Shown: piece after piece, positions 1 through 10,084 of the stretch
How positions within the stretch are numbered: the stretch's first letter is position 1
How the letters are laid out: every line of letters starts with the position of its first letter
From: Zygnema cylindricum
Taxonomy: Eukaryota; Streptophyta; Zygnematophyceae; Zygnematales; Zygnemataceae
Assembly: GCA_037447655.1 (NCBI GenBank)
Contig: JBBHKE010001960.1
Coordinates: 1-64,000, forward strand
Direction: 5' to 3'
DNA length: 64,000 nt
The notes under the pieces: generated by a model
The model's input: the letters and a program-made list of their open reading frames with translations, nothing else
Databases searched by the model: none
What the model was told of the DNA's origin: nothing
Position numbers and translations under genes: made by a program

Positions 1-422
1 CATTGAGGCCCTTGAGTCTATGATCCACCCATCCTTAGGTGGATCCCTCTTACCTCAGAAAGCACACTTTTGTCTCCGTAGAATGTGTGCATGCTTCTCA
101 TTGGTTTTTGGTTTAAGAAGAAGCTCCTCAAGCTCCTCTTCCGGTTCAGTTACTTCATCTTCTTCTTTGTCATGAACTTGAGTCAGAAAAGCCTTTTTCT
201 TTCCTCCATCTCTTGAGGAACCTTTTCCATCATCTTTCAGTCGGAGATCTTCAAGCTTGACACGATCTATCATATAATGTCCCAGTTTCTTGCAGAAGTG
301 ACATAGTCCACCTCGAGGAGCTCCTCTCCCTTGACGATCAAATCAGCCACCTCCTTGTCCTTTTCCTCCAAAGTTTCGATAGGGATCCTTTCCCTTTTCC
401 TCATCGCGCTTCCGCGAATTAG
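1..422 (-). pseudogene. Ty1/copia gag C-terminus and protease start, relic
   Basis: Reads right to left as the end of a copia Gag: a Gly/Arg/Lys-rich stretch, then a zinc knuckle CHFCKKLGHYMIDR, in which the last Cys of CX2CX4HX4C is Arg. An acidic/Lys linker follows, then the protease start WIIDSRASM at the window edge. The family's catalytic triplet is DSG; here it reads DSR. The relic is cut at about 422, where it joins gypsy LTR sequence directly. The same junction recurs near 12297. The left end lies outside the window. The copia assignment rests on the knuckle-to-protease order and on similarity to the better copy at 10080-12297 and to the plus-strand copy at 20836. Confidence 0.8.
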
Positions 423-606
423 TCAATGATACCCATTTGTTAGTTTGACCTCGCGCTGTCACCTAAATACACCCATCGCTAAATCTTTTGAATTAAAACT
501 CCAAATCGCGCGATTCTTTCGCGGGCGTTTACCAAATTCATAACAATATAATCCTAACCCTTAAATACCCACTTCCAACCAAGTTTGATCCACTATTAGT
601 GTTACA
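423..606 (-). repeat. Gypsy A 3' LTR remnant
   Basis: Matches the outer 184 bp of the complete LTRs at 6271-7244 and 60445-61412, ending in TGTTACA at 606 beside a polypurine tract (minus strand, reading AAAATAAACAGGGGATGA before the LTR). The rest of this LTR is absent and copia gag sequence begins at once to its left. Confidence 0.85.
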
Positions 607-649
607 TCATCCCCTGTTTATTTTTAACTAACCTCAGTTAAAACACATT

Positions 650-919
650 TCATTCTAAAGACGAGACTTCTATATTATTATCCCTCCAATACCTTTGTAA
701 AAACTTAGAATTTTTATCCTCTAAAGTCAACTCATTTTGTGGCCTTCCTAGATAATGCACTTGGCAGAATACAGTATTGCGAACTTTGAACCGTTGACCA
801 ATCTTATCTATGACCCATCAATGGACCTCAGGTTCTATAATTATTGAGGGATCCAATTTTGATTCTCCTTCAGTTAGTCGAAAATTTGTTGGTTTCAACT
901 GACTTATGTGTATTAGTAG
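650..919 (-). pseudogene. Gypsy A integrase C-terminal tail, chromodomain-like
   Basis: Minus-strand translation holds the conserved tail of this gypsy family: a HISQLKP-type start, LDPSIIIEPEVH, then WVIDxxGQRFKV, VHYLGRP and ELTLEDKNS, ending near a TGA at 650-652. Hydrophobic and Glu spacing fits a divergent chromodomain, the module by which chromoviruses bind marked chromatin. In C (35362-35802) and E (61566-61955) this tail is better preserved. The chromodomain identity is inferred from pattern only. Confidence 0.6.
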
Positions 920-1657
920 CAGGCAAAAACTCTGACCGACTACACCCTTGTGTAGCGTGGACTCCCTTGAGTCCGCATCAAAAAGAATCACTGAATTTGG
1001 TCAACCGAGTGAGTGGATAAAAAAATGGAAAAGTTTGCCGATTTATACAGATGCTCTCTGGGAGAGAGGTGGCTACCTACAAAAATGTTATAAGTCCTAA
1101 AACCCCTCTCTAAACCCTCTAGTACTGGGGTCCGGTCCAATCCCAACACTGTATAATACATTAAGGTACAGGTGCTGGTGTACCTTTTGTACAGCCATCG
1201 TACGACATGGCCAAAAAGTCGATACATGGCATATCCGCATTCGTTCCTATAATCCCCAGAGTTGCCGCAAGCAAATGTGGTTGTGCCACGTGTCAATTGA
1301 CCTGGCTGTGACCGCAAACCGCCAAAAACCTATTCCGCGATCTCGACATCTATCGCGGCTGTCTGGTCAGAACCGGCATTAAATTGTAGCCATCGAAATT
1401 GAATGCGCGATATTTGTTTGGCTATCGAAACAAATGCGCGGTATTTGTTTCTTCATCGTACCGTACTCCGAACTATATAAAACTGTATCTATGCACAACG
1501 TACTATTTCTAGTTAAACAAATTAGTCTACCTGTAAACATTTAAATTCTTATCAAACCCCATCCATCATAGCACACTTCTTAGGTTATAGGTTAACGCAG
1601 CCGGCAACCAACTACTGTGACGGACGGTAGGTACCAGGATCAATTCTTGGGTCCGTT
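920..1657 (-). mobile_element. Copia LTR fragment replacing part of gypsy A
   Basis: Reverse complement matches the interior of the copia LTRs at 19625-20657 and 24543-25631. Shared blocks include the start TAACGGACCC, ATCGCGGAATAGGTTTTTGG, CTCTCTCCCAGAGAGC and GGTCAGAGTTTT. It lies where element B keeps intact integrase sequence (about 12795-13190), so about 370 bp of gypsy sequence was lost when it arrived. The copia LTR ends (TGTAGA and GTTACA) are missing, so this is a piece and not a clean solo LTR. Confidence 0.75.
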
Positions 1658-2400
1658 ACTAGCATGTTTACAAGGATTTTATGCAAATTCTATTAATGGG
1701 AGTTTAGATTCCCATGTGTTCCGAATTCTATTATAAATAGTCCTAAGCATTTCCTCCAGTGTACGTTTTATATTTTTGTTTGTTCATCTGTCTGAGGATG
1801 ATAAGAGGTACTCATTTTAATCCAGTGCCTAAATTTTGCTGCAATTCTTTCCAAAATACAGACGTAAATGTAAAATCCCTATCACTGACTTTAGACTCTG
1901 GGGCTCCATGATGTCTAACCACGTTGTTAAAATATAACTTTGCAATATCTACAACTGAATGAGTAGTTTTGCAAGGGATAAAGATTGCCATATTATTGAA
2001 CCTATCGACTACAACAATGATACTATCATTTCTTCAAGATGTAGCAGGCAACCGTGACAATACAATCCATACTGGCAGATTCCCATGGTCTTTCGTAGAT
2101 ATATAAAGGTTTTAAGAGACCTCTAGGTTTTTGGTTACTATGTTTGCTCTGTTGGCAAAGGACACAATTTTCCACGTGTTTCGACACCTGCTTTGACATC
2201 TCGGGCCAAAACAATCTACTATGCAACCAACTAAGAGTTTTATCTCGACCTAGATGTCCTAAATGCTCATGGGCTTCATGTACAAGTTGTTTTCTTAAGT
2301 CTCCCATTTCACGAATGCATAGTCTATCCGTTGTTTGCAAATACAATAAACCATCTTTTATTCTAAAGTTTTTGACATGCCTCTTATTCAATGGGTCAGA
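1657..2400 (-). pseudogene. Gypsy A integrase, broken
   Basis: Minus-strand translation shows the zinc-binding HHCC finger: HEAHEHLGHLGRDKTLSWL, then LFWPEMSKQV and CVLCQQSK. The core start ESASMDC follows, carrying the first catalytic Asp, and then stops and frameshifts. The SDRD block with the second Asp can be read in fragments near 1880-1900. The part after that is lost to the copia replacement. The family enzyme joins element cDNA to host DNA; this copy cannot be functional. Confidence 0.8.
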
Positions 2401-2479
2401 ATGCCCTTCGAAATATTATTGCAAATCAAATCAAAATAAAGATCTTTATCATAAACATTTCTAACAGCATCTAAAACCA

Positions 2480-3215
2480 ATTCATCCCGAACCATCACAC
2501 TTATTTCAAAACATATGTTTAAAGGATCCGCGACTACATTTGTGTTTCCAAAATATGTTTGACATTAAATTTGAAATATGCCAATTTTTGCATCCACTTA
2601 ACATGTCTACTAGTCATAATCGGTGCATCAGTTAATCACTGTAGATAGGAGAGTGCCTTAATATCACAGTGAATTCTAAATTCTTTATTATGCAAATAAC
2701 AACGTCATTTCACCAGTGCATGAACAATTGCAACTAATTATTTTTCTTTCACGGGATAGTTTTTTTCAGCATCATTGAATTCCCTAGACTCAAAAGCAAT
2801 ACGATGAAAATGTTTGCCGACTTTTTGACTTATGATTACGCCTAGACCTTTATCATTTGCATCAGTAATGATCACAACTTTAAATTCCCTAGCAGGATCA
2901 AGATACACCAGTTTAGGGGCAAAGGTCAACTTCCCTTTTAGTTCTTCGAAAGGTGTCTCCTAATCGACTCCTCACACAAACGTATACTTCTCCCGAAATA
3001 AATCCGTCAAAAGTGCGGCGATCATACTGAAGTTCTTGATAAATTTCTTGTCGTTCACTGTAATCTTGTTTAGACTACGATAGTCGACACACATTGTCAA
3101 CGTCCTGTCCTTCTTTTTGACGAAGAGAGTTGGTACTCTGTACGGTGATTTGCGAGGCTGAATAAGTCTTTTCTCGAGGAGCTCTTTGATCTGTTTCTTT
3201 AGCTCCTAATGCTAA
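2480..3215 (-). pseudogene. Gypsy A RNase H plus RT stub with core deletion
   Basis: Minus-strand reading gives the RT N-terminal block ([23 protein letters not shown]), which jumps directly to [14 protein letters not shown], the post-RT connection block. RNase H follows with [20 protein letters not shown] and [17 protein letters not shown]. In element C the sequence between KIT and KFIK spans about 525 bp (roughly 33255-33778) and contains the RT core with its FIDD motif. Here it is absent. Element B has the identical junction. Confidence 0.85.
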
Positions 3216-4020
3216 AAGTAACTGTGCTTATAAATTCGTGTGACAGGAGGATTACATCCAAGTTCCAGGTTAATAGCATGTTCCACATCTCGAGAAGGTG
3301 GCCTTTCTGAGGGTAAATCACTTGGGAAAACATCTTGAAATTCAAAAATCAAATCTTTTACAGCAGCATCAGATGTATTTATGTTAATTACAAAATCAGA
3401 TTTTTCTTTTTCAAGATTTTTAGTCATGTCTAGTTTAGGAATAACATCAATGTTAGTCTTTTCTCCCCCTATTTTATCAGTAACTGCCTCAGTTACTAAT
3501 AACAAGAAAGCATGATTTGTTTTATCTTTTAAATTCTTTTTAAATTGTTTAGCATAAATCAAACCTTCCACTCCAAATTTGGTTATGTTATTTATATGAT
3601 TCCTATGCAACTTTTTCGAAGGTAATGCTTGCAACACCTTCCTTCCGTTCTCCAACTTTACCCTCAATGTGTTAGTTTCACAATTAATTTGAGGGTTATG
3701 TTTTGTTAACCAAGGCTTTTCCAATATTAGCTCCTCACTACCCAAATTCATTATTTCACACACAACTTTCATTTTATGACCCTGGATATCAATTTTTATT
3801 GTGTCAGTTTGTAAATCTAATGTGGACTTATTACCATTTGCCACTTGAACATGCAAAGGTTTTTCCCTTATGACTTTAGGAATTTTATTTTCCTCTACAA
3901 ACTTATATGAAATAAAATTATGTGTAGCACCTTAATCTACCGTAACTCTTAATGGTTTCCCTTCCACTAAAGACTCTAATCTGATCAAACTGTGTCAGGT
4001 GTCTTCGTAACTTAAATGTC
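3212..4020 (-). pseudogene. Gypsy A protease and linker, active site interrupted
   Basis: A long open stretch (3212-3856) encodes the protease C-terminal half (VQVANGNKSTLDLQTDT, GHKMKVVCEIMNLGSEELIL) and the linker to RT (VEGLIYAKQFKK, DVFPSDLPSERPPSRDVEHA). Upstream, the active site should read VDSGATHNF as in element C. Here it reads VD-stop-GATHNF, with the TAA on the minus strand at 3932-3934. Element B carries the same nonsense codon. The family enzyme is a retroviral-type aspartic protease that matures Gag-Pol. Confidence 0.85.
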
Positions 4021-4199
4021 CCAACATAGGTCTGTTGTTAAGAGTTTAATGAAAAGGACTTTTCAAACTATGGAGCATAGTTAGCATCATAATAAATTCA
4101 GCTATCCTAGCCTTTCCTTTCATTAGCTTGCCCTCCAGAGTTAACTCCTTAACCTCTGGATCTGGTCGACTCAACTAAGGACTTTCAACTAGTCTTTTC

Positions 4200-5496
4200 C
4201 GTTTCCCACCTCTTGGGCTTCCTGTTGAGCTAGGTATAATGCAATATCATCCTGAAGACCTTCATTGACATCAATTGTTTTAAGAGATCCTTTATTTGTA
4301 TTGTATTTGGCGTAATGATCACGACCTCCGCAATTAAAACAAGTGATTTTCTTTTTCGATTTTGTGCACTCTCTGCTGGAATGTCCCTCCTCTTCACAGT
4401 TATAACAGTTAATTTTCTTCAGTTGTGCACACTCAAATACCCTATAACCTCTTTTCTGACAGATAGTGCATGTGGGAATGCTACGATTGGTTTTTGAGCA
4501 TTAATACTTGGTTTAGGACTCTTAATAAATCCCCGTCTATTGTTAAATTTGTTTCCTGCATTAACACTTTGTCCACCTCTCTGATTTTCCTTCAAGATAT
4601 TTTGTCTGTTCACCAGACCTGCATTCAGACCCTCTTTACAATTCCTCCTCACCCCAATCTGATACTTCATTCAAATTACCCTAGAATGGTCGAGTTTCCC
4701 AATTATGCCCCAACTGATCCTCTAATTCCAATAATTTATCTTGTAATTCCTTCAAATTAATAATTTTTTGATGTTTCAGCTCTGATTTTAATATAGGATT
4801 CAGATAGTTCAAGAAATGCAACTTAGCCATTTCATCAGTCAAACCTATGACATGCATGCTAGATGAGTCAAATTCTACAATATAATCTTTCACAGATTTA
4901 GACACAGTTCAGCCACTTTTGTTCGATTCTGGATTAATAAGTGACTGACAAGAATAGTGATTTGATTGCGGTCTTAAAAGCTTCCCAATCACTATTATCG
5001 AGAATTAGGTTAGACCTTCTTTGAGTGTAATACCAAATCTGAGCATCACTTTTCAGAGAGCTAACAGCAAAAGAAGTGTAATCATCACGATCACAATTCT
5101 TAGATTCCAAATAATACTTTATATGAAAAATCCAAGCATCCAACTCATCAATCTTCTTGCCATCAAAGGATGGTGCTTCACTAATAGACAATTTCAGATC
5201 TCTTGTCTTCTTAGGTCTATCGTGATCATCTTCCCTAAACTCGAATTCCTCTTATTACTCTCACCCTTTTGGTCATTAACATCATTTCTAGTGTTGATTA
5301 AATTAATTAGCTCATCCAATTTTTGATTTGAAACTTTCATATTTTCCTTAACATCCTTCAATTCACTTTTCAATTCAGAAATTGTTTCATCAATAACAAC
5401 AGCATGATTATTAAATCTTTTGACCAATTTGACAGTATGCTTTTTCAAAACATTCAAATCATTCTCCATTTCACGTTTCCATGCAGAATTTGCCAT
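4200..5496 (-). pseudogene. Gypsy A gag with three CCHC knuckles, broken
   Basis: The start is the ATG at 5494-5496 (MANSAWKREMEN), chosen because it is the shared start in B, C and D. Order: a Lys-rich, coiled-coil-like N-terminus, the retrotransposon gag domain (LSISEAPSFDGKKIDELDAWIF, LESKNCDRDDY), a second block ending at LEDQLGHNWETRPF, a basic linker, then three knuckles: CTICQKRGYRVFEC (His to Tyr next to the fold), CYNCEEEGHSSREC and CFNCGGRDHYAKYN (last Cys lost). Several frameshifts and stops separate these blocks. Gag forms the particle that packages the RNA. Confidence 0.85.
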
Positions 5497-6250
5497 TATC
5501 ACACAATAAAATCAAGCAATAAGAAAGGTAGAGTATAATTATCCATAAGAGTTTGCAGCAAATTTGAAGTCTTAGATTTCTTCAATCCTAGACTTCTTTT
5601 CGTTGACAAATCTTTTGAAAAATATCAAAATCTGAGAAATCAAATAAATATTAAAAGTAAGTTGGTGAAAATTCAATTTTCCCAAACATTGAAATAGAAA
5701 GGTAAGAAATTTCCCCACAAATTTTGCAACAGCAAAATTGAAAGCTCTCCAAGGTAAAATTCAACCACAAATTTTGCAACTGCAAAATTGAAAGCAATCA
5801 AAGGTAACAATTTAGGGTTTGAAAAGTTTTGAGTCATTTTTGGACTCCTTTGCTCTTGAAGAAGTAAAGTACTCCACTTTCCTTCTCCTCGATTAACAAA
5901 TTTCCCATTTCCCACTACATCAATGTCTTTTACTCTATAATCCTCACATCTTTACCCTTCATGACTTGAAGCCCTCCCTCTACACATGAATCATTGCTAA
6001 GAGAAAACAAGTTTGTTTGGCCTCTAGGTAATTGGAGTGAGCTTCAACGGTGGCTACACGGCCCACCCCGCCTGAGTCCTTACGACTTAAGCACGCCCCA
6101 CATTAAACCAGCGGCCGTTGGCGTTGTGGTCACTTTGTTTCCCTCCAATCCCCTATCACTTGACATTGTGGTTTCACCGACATAGGTCATAGCACCCTCA
6201 CTGGTCACGACAGTCGATTTTCAGGTGAGCAAACTTCTCCCTGGTTTCTA
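5497..6250 (-). other. Gypsy A untranslated leader
   Basis: Sequence between the primer-binding site and the gag start, shared with B (17013-17718) and in part with C (30043-30803). It has a locally repeated motif around ACAAATTTTGCAACWGCAAAATTGAAAGC at 5715-5800. No coding frame is conserved among copies, so it is read as packaging or untranslated leader by position only. Confidence 0.6.
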
Positions 6251-6268
6251 ACCAAAGCTTTGATACCA
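6251..6268 (-). promoter_or_regulatory. Primer-binding site, initiator-Met tRNA type
   Basis: Two bases inside the 5' LTR, the minus strand reads TGGTATCAAAGCTTTGGT. The first 12 bases match the usual plant initiator-Met primer-binding site TGGTATCAGAGC with one mismatch. C carries the same site at 30025. Confidence 0.8.
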
Positions 6269-6270
6269 TA

Positions 6271-7244
6271 TGTAATAGGATCTCCTACCTCTCATAAAAT
6301 CCCATTACTACAACCAATTTCAATTACACATTCCACACATTGGAAAATATACATTCACATTGGACATCACTCACATAAGGATAAACTTTTAATTAGAAGA
6401 AGCTTCTATCCACATAACATTAGTTTCGTCTCTTGCCCTCGTGGCTCAACCCTTTTTATCAAAGTGTTTTCCACTACTCTCTACTCTTAATAATTATATC
6501 TCTTAACTACTAAAACACTACTTAGTTTGTAAGAGATTTCAATGCAAAAATGACATTGCTCCAATTTGGTTTTAATCGCCCAAGACCAAAATCAGTCAGA
6601 ATTTCCACAATTTTTTCCAAAGAAAAAGATGTCTACTCTTCTGTTACACTTCTCTATTTATCCATTATCGCCATTGACTAGCCAGGCCAGAGTCAACGCT
6701 CCGTTCAACGGGTTTTACCTGGGCCAATCATTGATCAGCAATGACTCAGACTGACTAATGCAAAAACGTGCGAAATCTCTTACTAACTACGTAGCATTTA
6801 CCAACCAATCAAACGCTACGTTTCACTACATAACATTTACGTGCAAAAGTGTGCGCCAAACGAAACGCGACTTTGCACGAACGTGCGTCACAAATTTCGC
6901 ACGCAAAACTACCAACAAAATTCCATTAAGTGAAAGTGACGTTTCGTACTAAAAATTGTACGAAACAAACAATCGTACGCACTAAACAACTAAATGTTTC
7001 ATTATTACTTTATGAAACTTACACGCGAAGTTTCGGTACTAATTTGACCCTTAACCCGTTTCAATGATACCCACTTGTTAGTTTGACCCCACGCTGTCAC
7101 CGAAATACACCCATCGCTATATCTTTTGAATTAAAACTCCAAATCGCACGATTCTTTCGCGGACGTCTACCAAATTCATAAGTTTATAATCCTAAACCTT
7201 AAATACCCATTTACAACCAAGTTCAATTGACTATTACTGTTAGA
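6271..7244 (-). repeat. Gypsy A 5' LTR, complete
   Basis: About 974 bp. The plus strand starts TGTAATAGGATCTCCTACC and ends ACTGTTAGA, where other copies end TGTTACA, so the inner terminus is kept and the outer CA is mutated. It is followed at 7245 by GTCTC, the target site also seen beside the solo LTR at 27465. Contains several CpG-rich blocks of the type CGTTTCGTAC and CGCACG that recur in every LTR of this family. Confidence 0.85.
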
Positions 7245-7341
7245 GTCTCGGTAGAATATATCAAAGATTATGCTCGATTGATATTCGATATATTAAATAT
7301 CGAAATTTATCGAATATGAATTTACTTGATACCCAACACTA
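7245..7341. mobile_element. hAT-like MITE, right-hand remnant
   Basis: TATCGA-rich stretch ending CGATACCCAACACTA-like (7327-7341), followed by ACTGATGT (7342-7349). It matches the right part of the complete split MITE at 25713-27562. Gypsy A was inserted inside this MITE; its left half is gone because the gypsy 3' LTR was truncated by the copia junction. Confidence 0.7.
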
Positions 7342-9436
7342 ACTGATGTTGTCCTTTACTGGAATAGTATCTCATTTGTTTACCACAATTAGCAAAACTT
7401 TTCTTTCCTCCGTAATTTTTCGCCTAATCAAAAATCTTGCAAAACATTGAAATAGAACTTCAATTTTCCTTAAAAACTCCCATTTGCATTCACATGAGGT
7501 TTCACCCATTCACATTTGAATTTCGAATTCAAGTTCAAATTCGCATTGAAATTCTCGTTTGAATTCACGTTTTCCACATTAATTTGTGGAAAGATTGCGA
7601 CAGCCTTCAGTTAATATATAACCGAATCGTCCAAAAAAAACCCTCTTCCTATTAATTTTGTGGTTTTGCCACCTAAAATCAAACATTTTGGCACTATTTT
7701 GAATCATTCACACTGCATGTTTTAGTCTCGTTAGATTTGTACAATTAACATTTTTTGACATTGTTGTGGATGGTAATCGCCACAAATTTCGAAATGATCT
7801 AAATGGAACAAATGACATATTTCCGCATTATTCTGAACTATACACATGATGCATTTTTGAATTATCTGATTGGCACAACAACATTATTACTCTGAATGGT
7901 ACATGTGACAAACTTTGGACTTGTCTAATCAGTTCATAAACAACGAAAACATGTTCACTAAACATCGATAGTCTGAGTTAGTATGAACTATTTCATTAAT
8001 ATTTTTTTTTTGCAATGTCACTTAAACCAACACTCAAGCCATCATTTACGTATTTTCGGAAGTTGACTCCTGCATATATATAGAAATCGAAAAGATGAAA
8101 ATAAAATGAAGGTAAAGATTAGTAAGAAAAATAGGAAAAAGAGTTGCATACCGTTTCCGTTTCGAAAGAAAGACAACATTGTTTAGCCAAAACATAACAA
8201 ACAAATTTGTATTTCCCTTCTAAACATTCACAACATTTCTTTCAAAACACATAACATGAATATTTATAAGCGGGAAAAAAAACAAGCTTAAATAAAACAG
8301 TTAACACAAAAGTTAAAAGGAGGGAAACTAAAGCAAATTTAGAAAATAAAAAAAAAATTATATAGGAGTTACCTTCAAATAAGCCTTCATAAGACAAGAG
8401 AAAATAATAAAAAATTGTAATGACATAACTGGCTCGTAAAAAACCAACAAACAAGTTAAAGGATAACAAGGCAGAAGCTATTGTGGATCTCTAAAAATTG
8501 TATTTTCATTATTAGAGGAAAATGGCAATAGCCACGTCATACTAGGCCACTCTTGTAAGAGCGTAGGCTCTTGCCACATCATCAATGGTAGAGTTGGCGG
8601 GCAGGAAAATGTTTGCCATTTCGTCTTACACAATTCAAAAATATAAGAAAACGGCGTGAAAGCGATGACGTGGGCGAAGTGCAATCCATGGCGGTGAAAG
8701 AGGAGGCAACATCCCAGTTGAAAAAATGGAGAGATTTCCAGGATGGCAAAGTAGTCGTCAGATTTTTAGGATGGCGGTGCAGTCGTCATATTCCACAAGG
8801 GAACGAAAAAAAAAAGTGGTTGTGATTGGTAAAGAAAAGTTCTATTTTGTGAGATCTGTCTGCATTTGGCTTTACCTTACGCCACATATCACCCACGTCA
8901 AATGTTGTATATTTACTCTATTTGTATATATTTTATTACTTTAATTCATGTGCCAGTGTGGTAAAAAACCCATATTACTGCTATTTTTAAATGTCATTTT
9001 GATAAGTTTGGTTTTTTTAGAATTAATATTTACCATAAAACAGACGTCTACCTATATTAGAATACATTTTAAATGAAATTGGTGCAAAGTTCCATATTTT
9101 AATTGAATACGCGGAATGTCGAACAACTGTTACAAAGTTTTTATGAAAATAAAGGCAAACACATAATGTTCTCGTTGAACTATGAACTTTTCACATATAA
9201 ATTTATGTAAATATTCACACGGACAACAATGTTGTTGATGAACAGAGCTATGCGAACGTATTTTTTTCGATGTGATTTAGTTTTTTAGTTTAGTGCAATT
9301 TCACGTGGGAGCCCGATTCTATTAAATCATTCTTTGTACCGTTTTCCTCATAAAAGTACAATTTTGCACGGCAAACACCGTCCATACTTCATACTATTTA
9401 AAATAAACCTATATCAAAATTATTAACGCTAATTCA
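7342..9436. repeat. Flank duplicated at 27563-28930
   Basis: No convincing gene. The sequence aligns in the same orientation with 27563-28930, starting ACTGATGTTGTC and ending near AACGCTAATT, with two large length differences: about 480 bp present here near 8178-8660 and about 240 bp near 8960-9200 are missing from the other copy. Short open frames at 8613-8825 and in the partner (28203-28559) contain a shared run reading GERGGDIL or similar, but the frames do not agree over their length. I read this as ordinary non-coding DNA carried along in a segmental duplication. Confidence 0.65.
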
Positions 9437-9839
9437 AATCGCAAAAAAACGCGAAGTACAATTTGTCTGGTAAACAGAACTAAAAATTTACTGCAAATAT
9501 ACGGTATTTTACGGGAAATGTTTGGACTTTCATGAAAAGATACGTTGCACTTCTTAGTGTTTTCTGTCTAGTAAACTAAACAAAACTTTTACAGAAAATG
9601 TACGGAATTCTACGGAAATTTATGGACTTTTATGAAAAGAGATGTTACAGTGTTGTGCCATTTGCGCGCGGTAAGTTTGAATTCTGTACGATTGTACGGA
9701 AATTCGTTTTACATGTACGAATTAGTACGAATACAAATTCTCTAACGATTTTAACGATTATTTCAAATCGTTCAATGCGTTAGTTACGTATAATTTTTCG
9801 TGATTGAATCGTTAGTACTAAACGGTTTGAACAACTATG
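9437..9839. repeat. Unnamed repeat shared with 44300-44691
   Basis: Begins GCAAAAAAACGCGAAGTAC and ends GTTTGAACAACTATGC. Blocks such as GATACGTTGCACTTC, TTTACAGAAAATGTACGGA and CATTTGCGCGCGGTAAGT recur in the same order at 44300-44691. No coding potential is conserved. The family is not recognised. Confidence 0.65.
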
Positions 9840-10079
9840 CAAAAAGTCAAAAACTTTAAAGTACGTTTTTGTACTATATAGTTCAGTGCATAATGATCAT
9901 GGTGTTAGTGGAAAGTGACGTGTACAGTCCCACGAGAAACTATGCATTGTATTATGTTAATATCGTGATGGGACTCTTTTGTAGGGTTTGCATACACTAC
10001 GTACAGTACCTCTTTTTCTTCGAGTGAACTAAACCTTCTATATTTGTGAATAGAACCTATGTGGGTGGTTGTGAGCCAT
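9840..10079. other. Spacer, nothing recognised
   Basis: AT-rich sequence between the repeat and the copia relic. No open frame, terminal repeat or known motif seen. Confidence 0.5.
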
Positions 10080-10084
10080 TCATA

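Larger units (their letters stand above)
423..7244 (-). mobile_element. Ty3/gypsy element A (chromovirus type), truncated and defective
   Basis: Order on the minus strand: 5' LTR (6271-7244), primer-binding site, leader, gag, protease, RT stub, RNase H, integrase, chromodomain-like tail, polypurine tract next to 607, then only the first 184 bp of the 3' LTR (423-606). All reading frames are broken. The RT catalytic core is missing by internal deletion, the protease active site holds a stop, and part of the integrase is replaced by a copia LTR fragment (920-1657). The element cannot move by itself. Apart from that copia replacement it aligns along its length with element B (12298-17872), including the abnormal junctions. 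Confidence 0.9.

Noticed and set aside
988-1317. 109-residue minus-strand frame starting MRSQPGQLTRG
   Set aside because: Falls entirely within the copia LTR fragment and is not kept in the related LTRs.
8613-8944. Possible small gene (frames at 8613-8825 and 8726-8944)
   Set aside because: The duplicate at 28380-28560 opens a different, non-matching frame and neither is preserved; no domain recognised.
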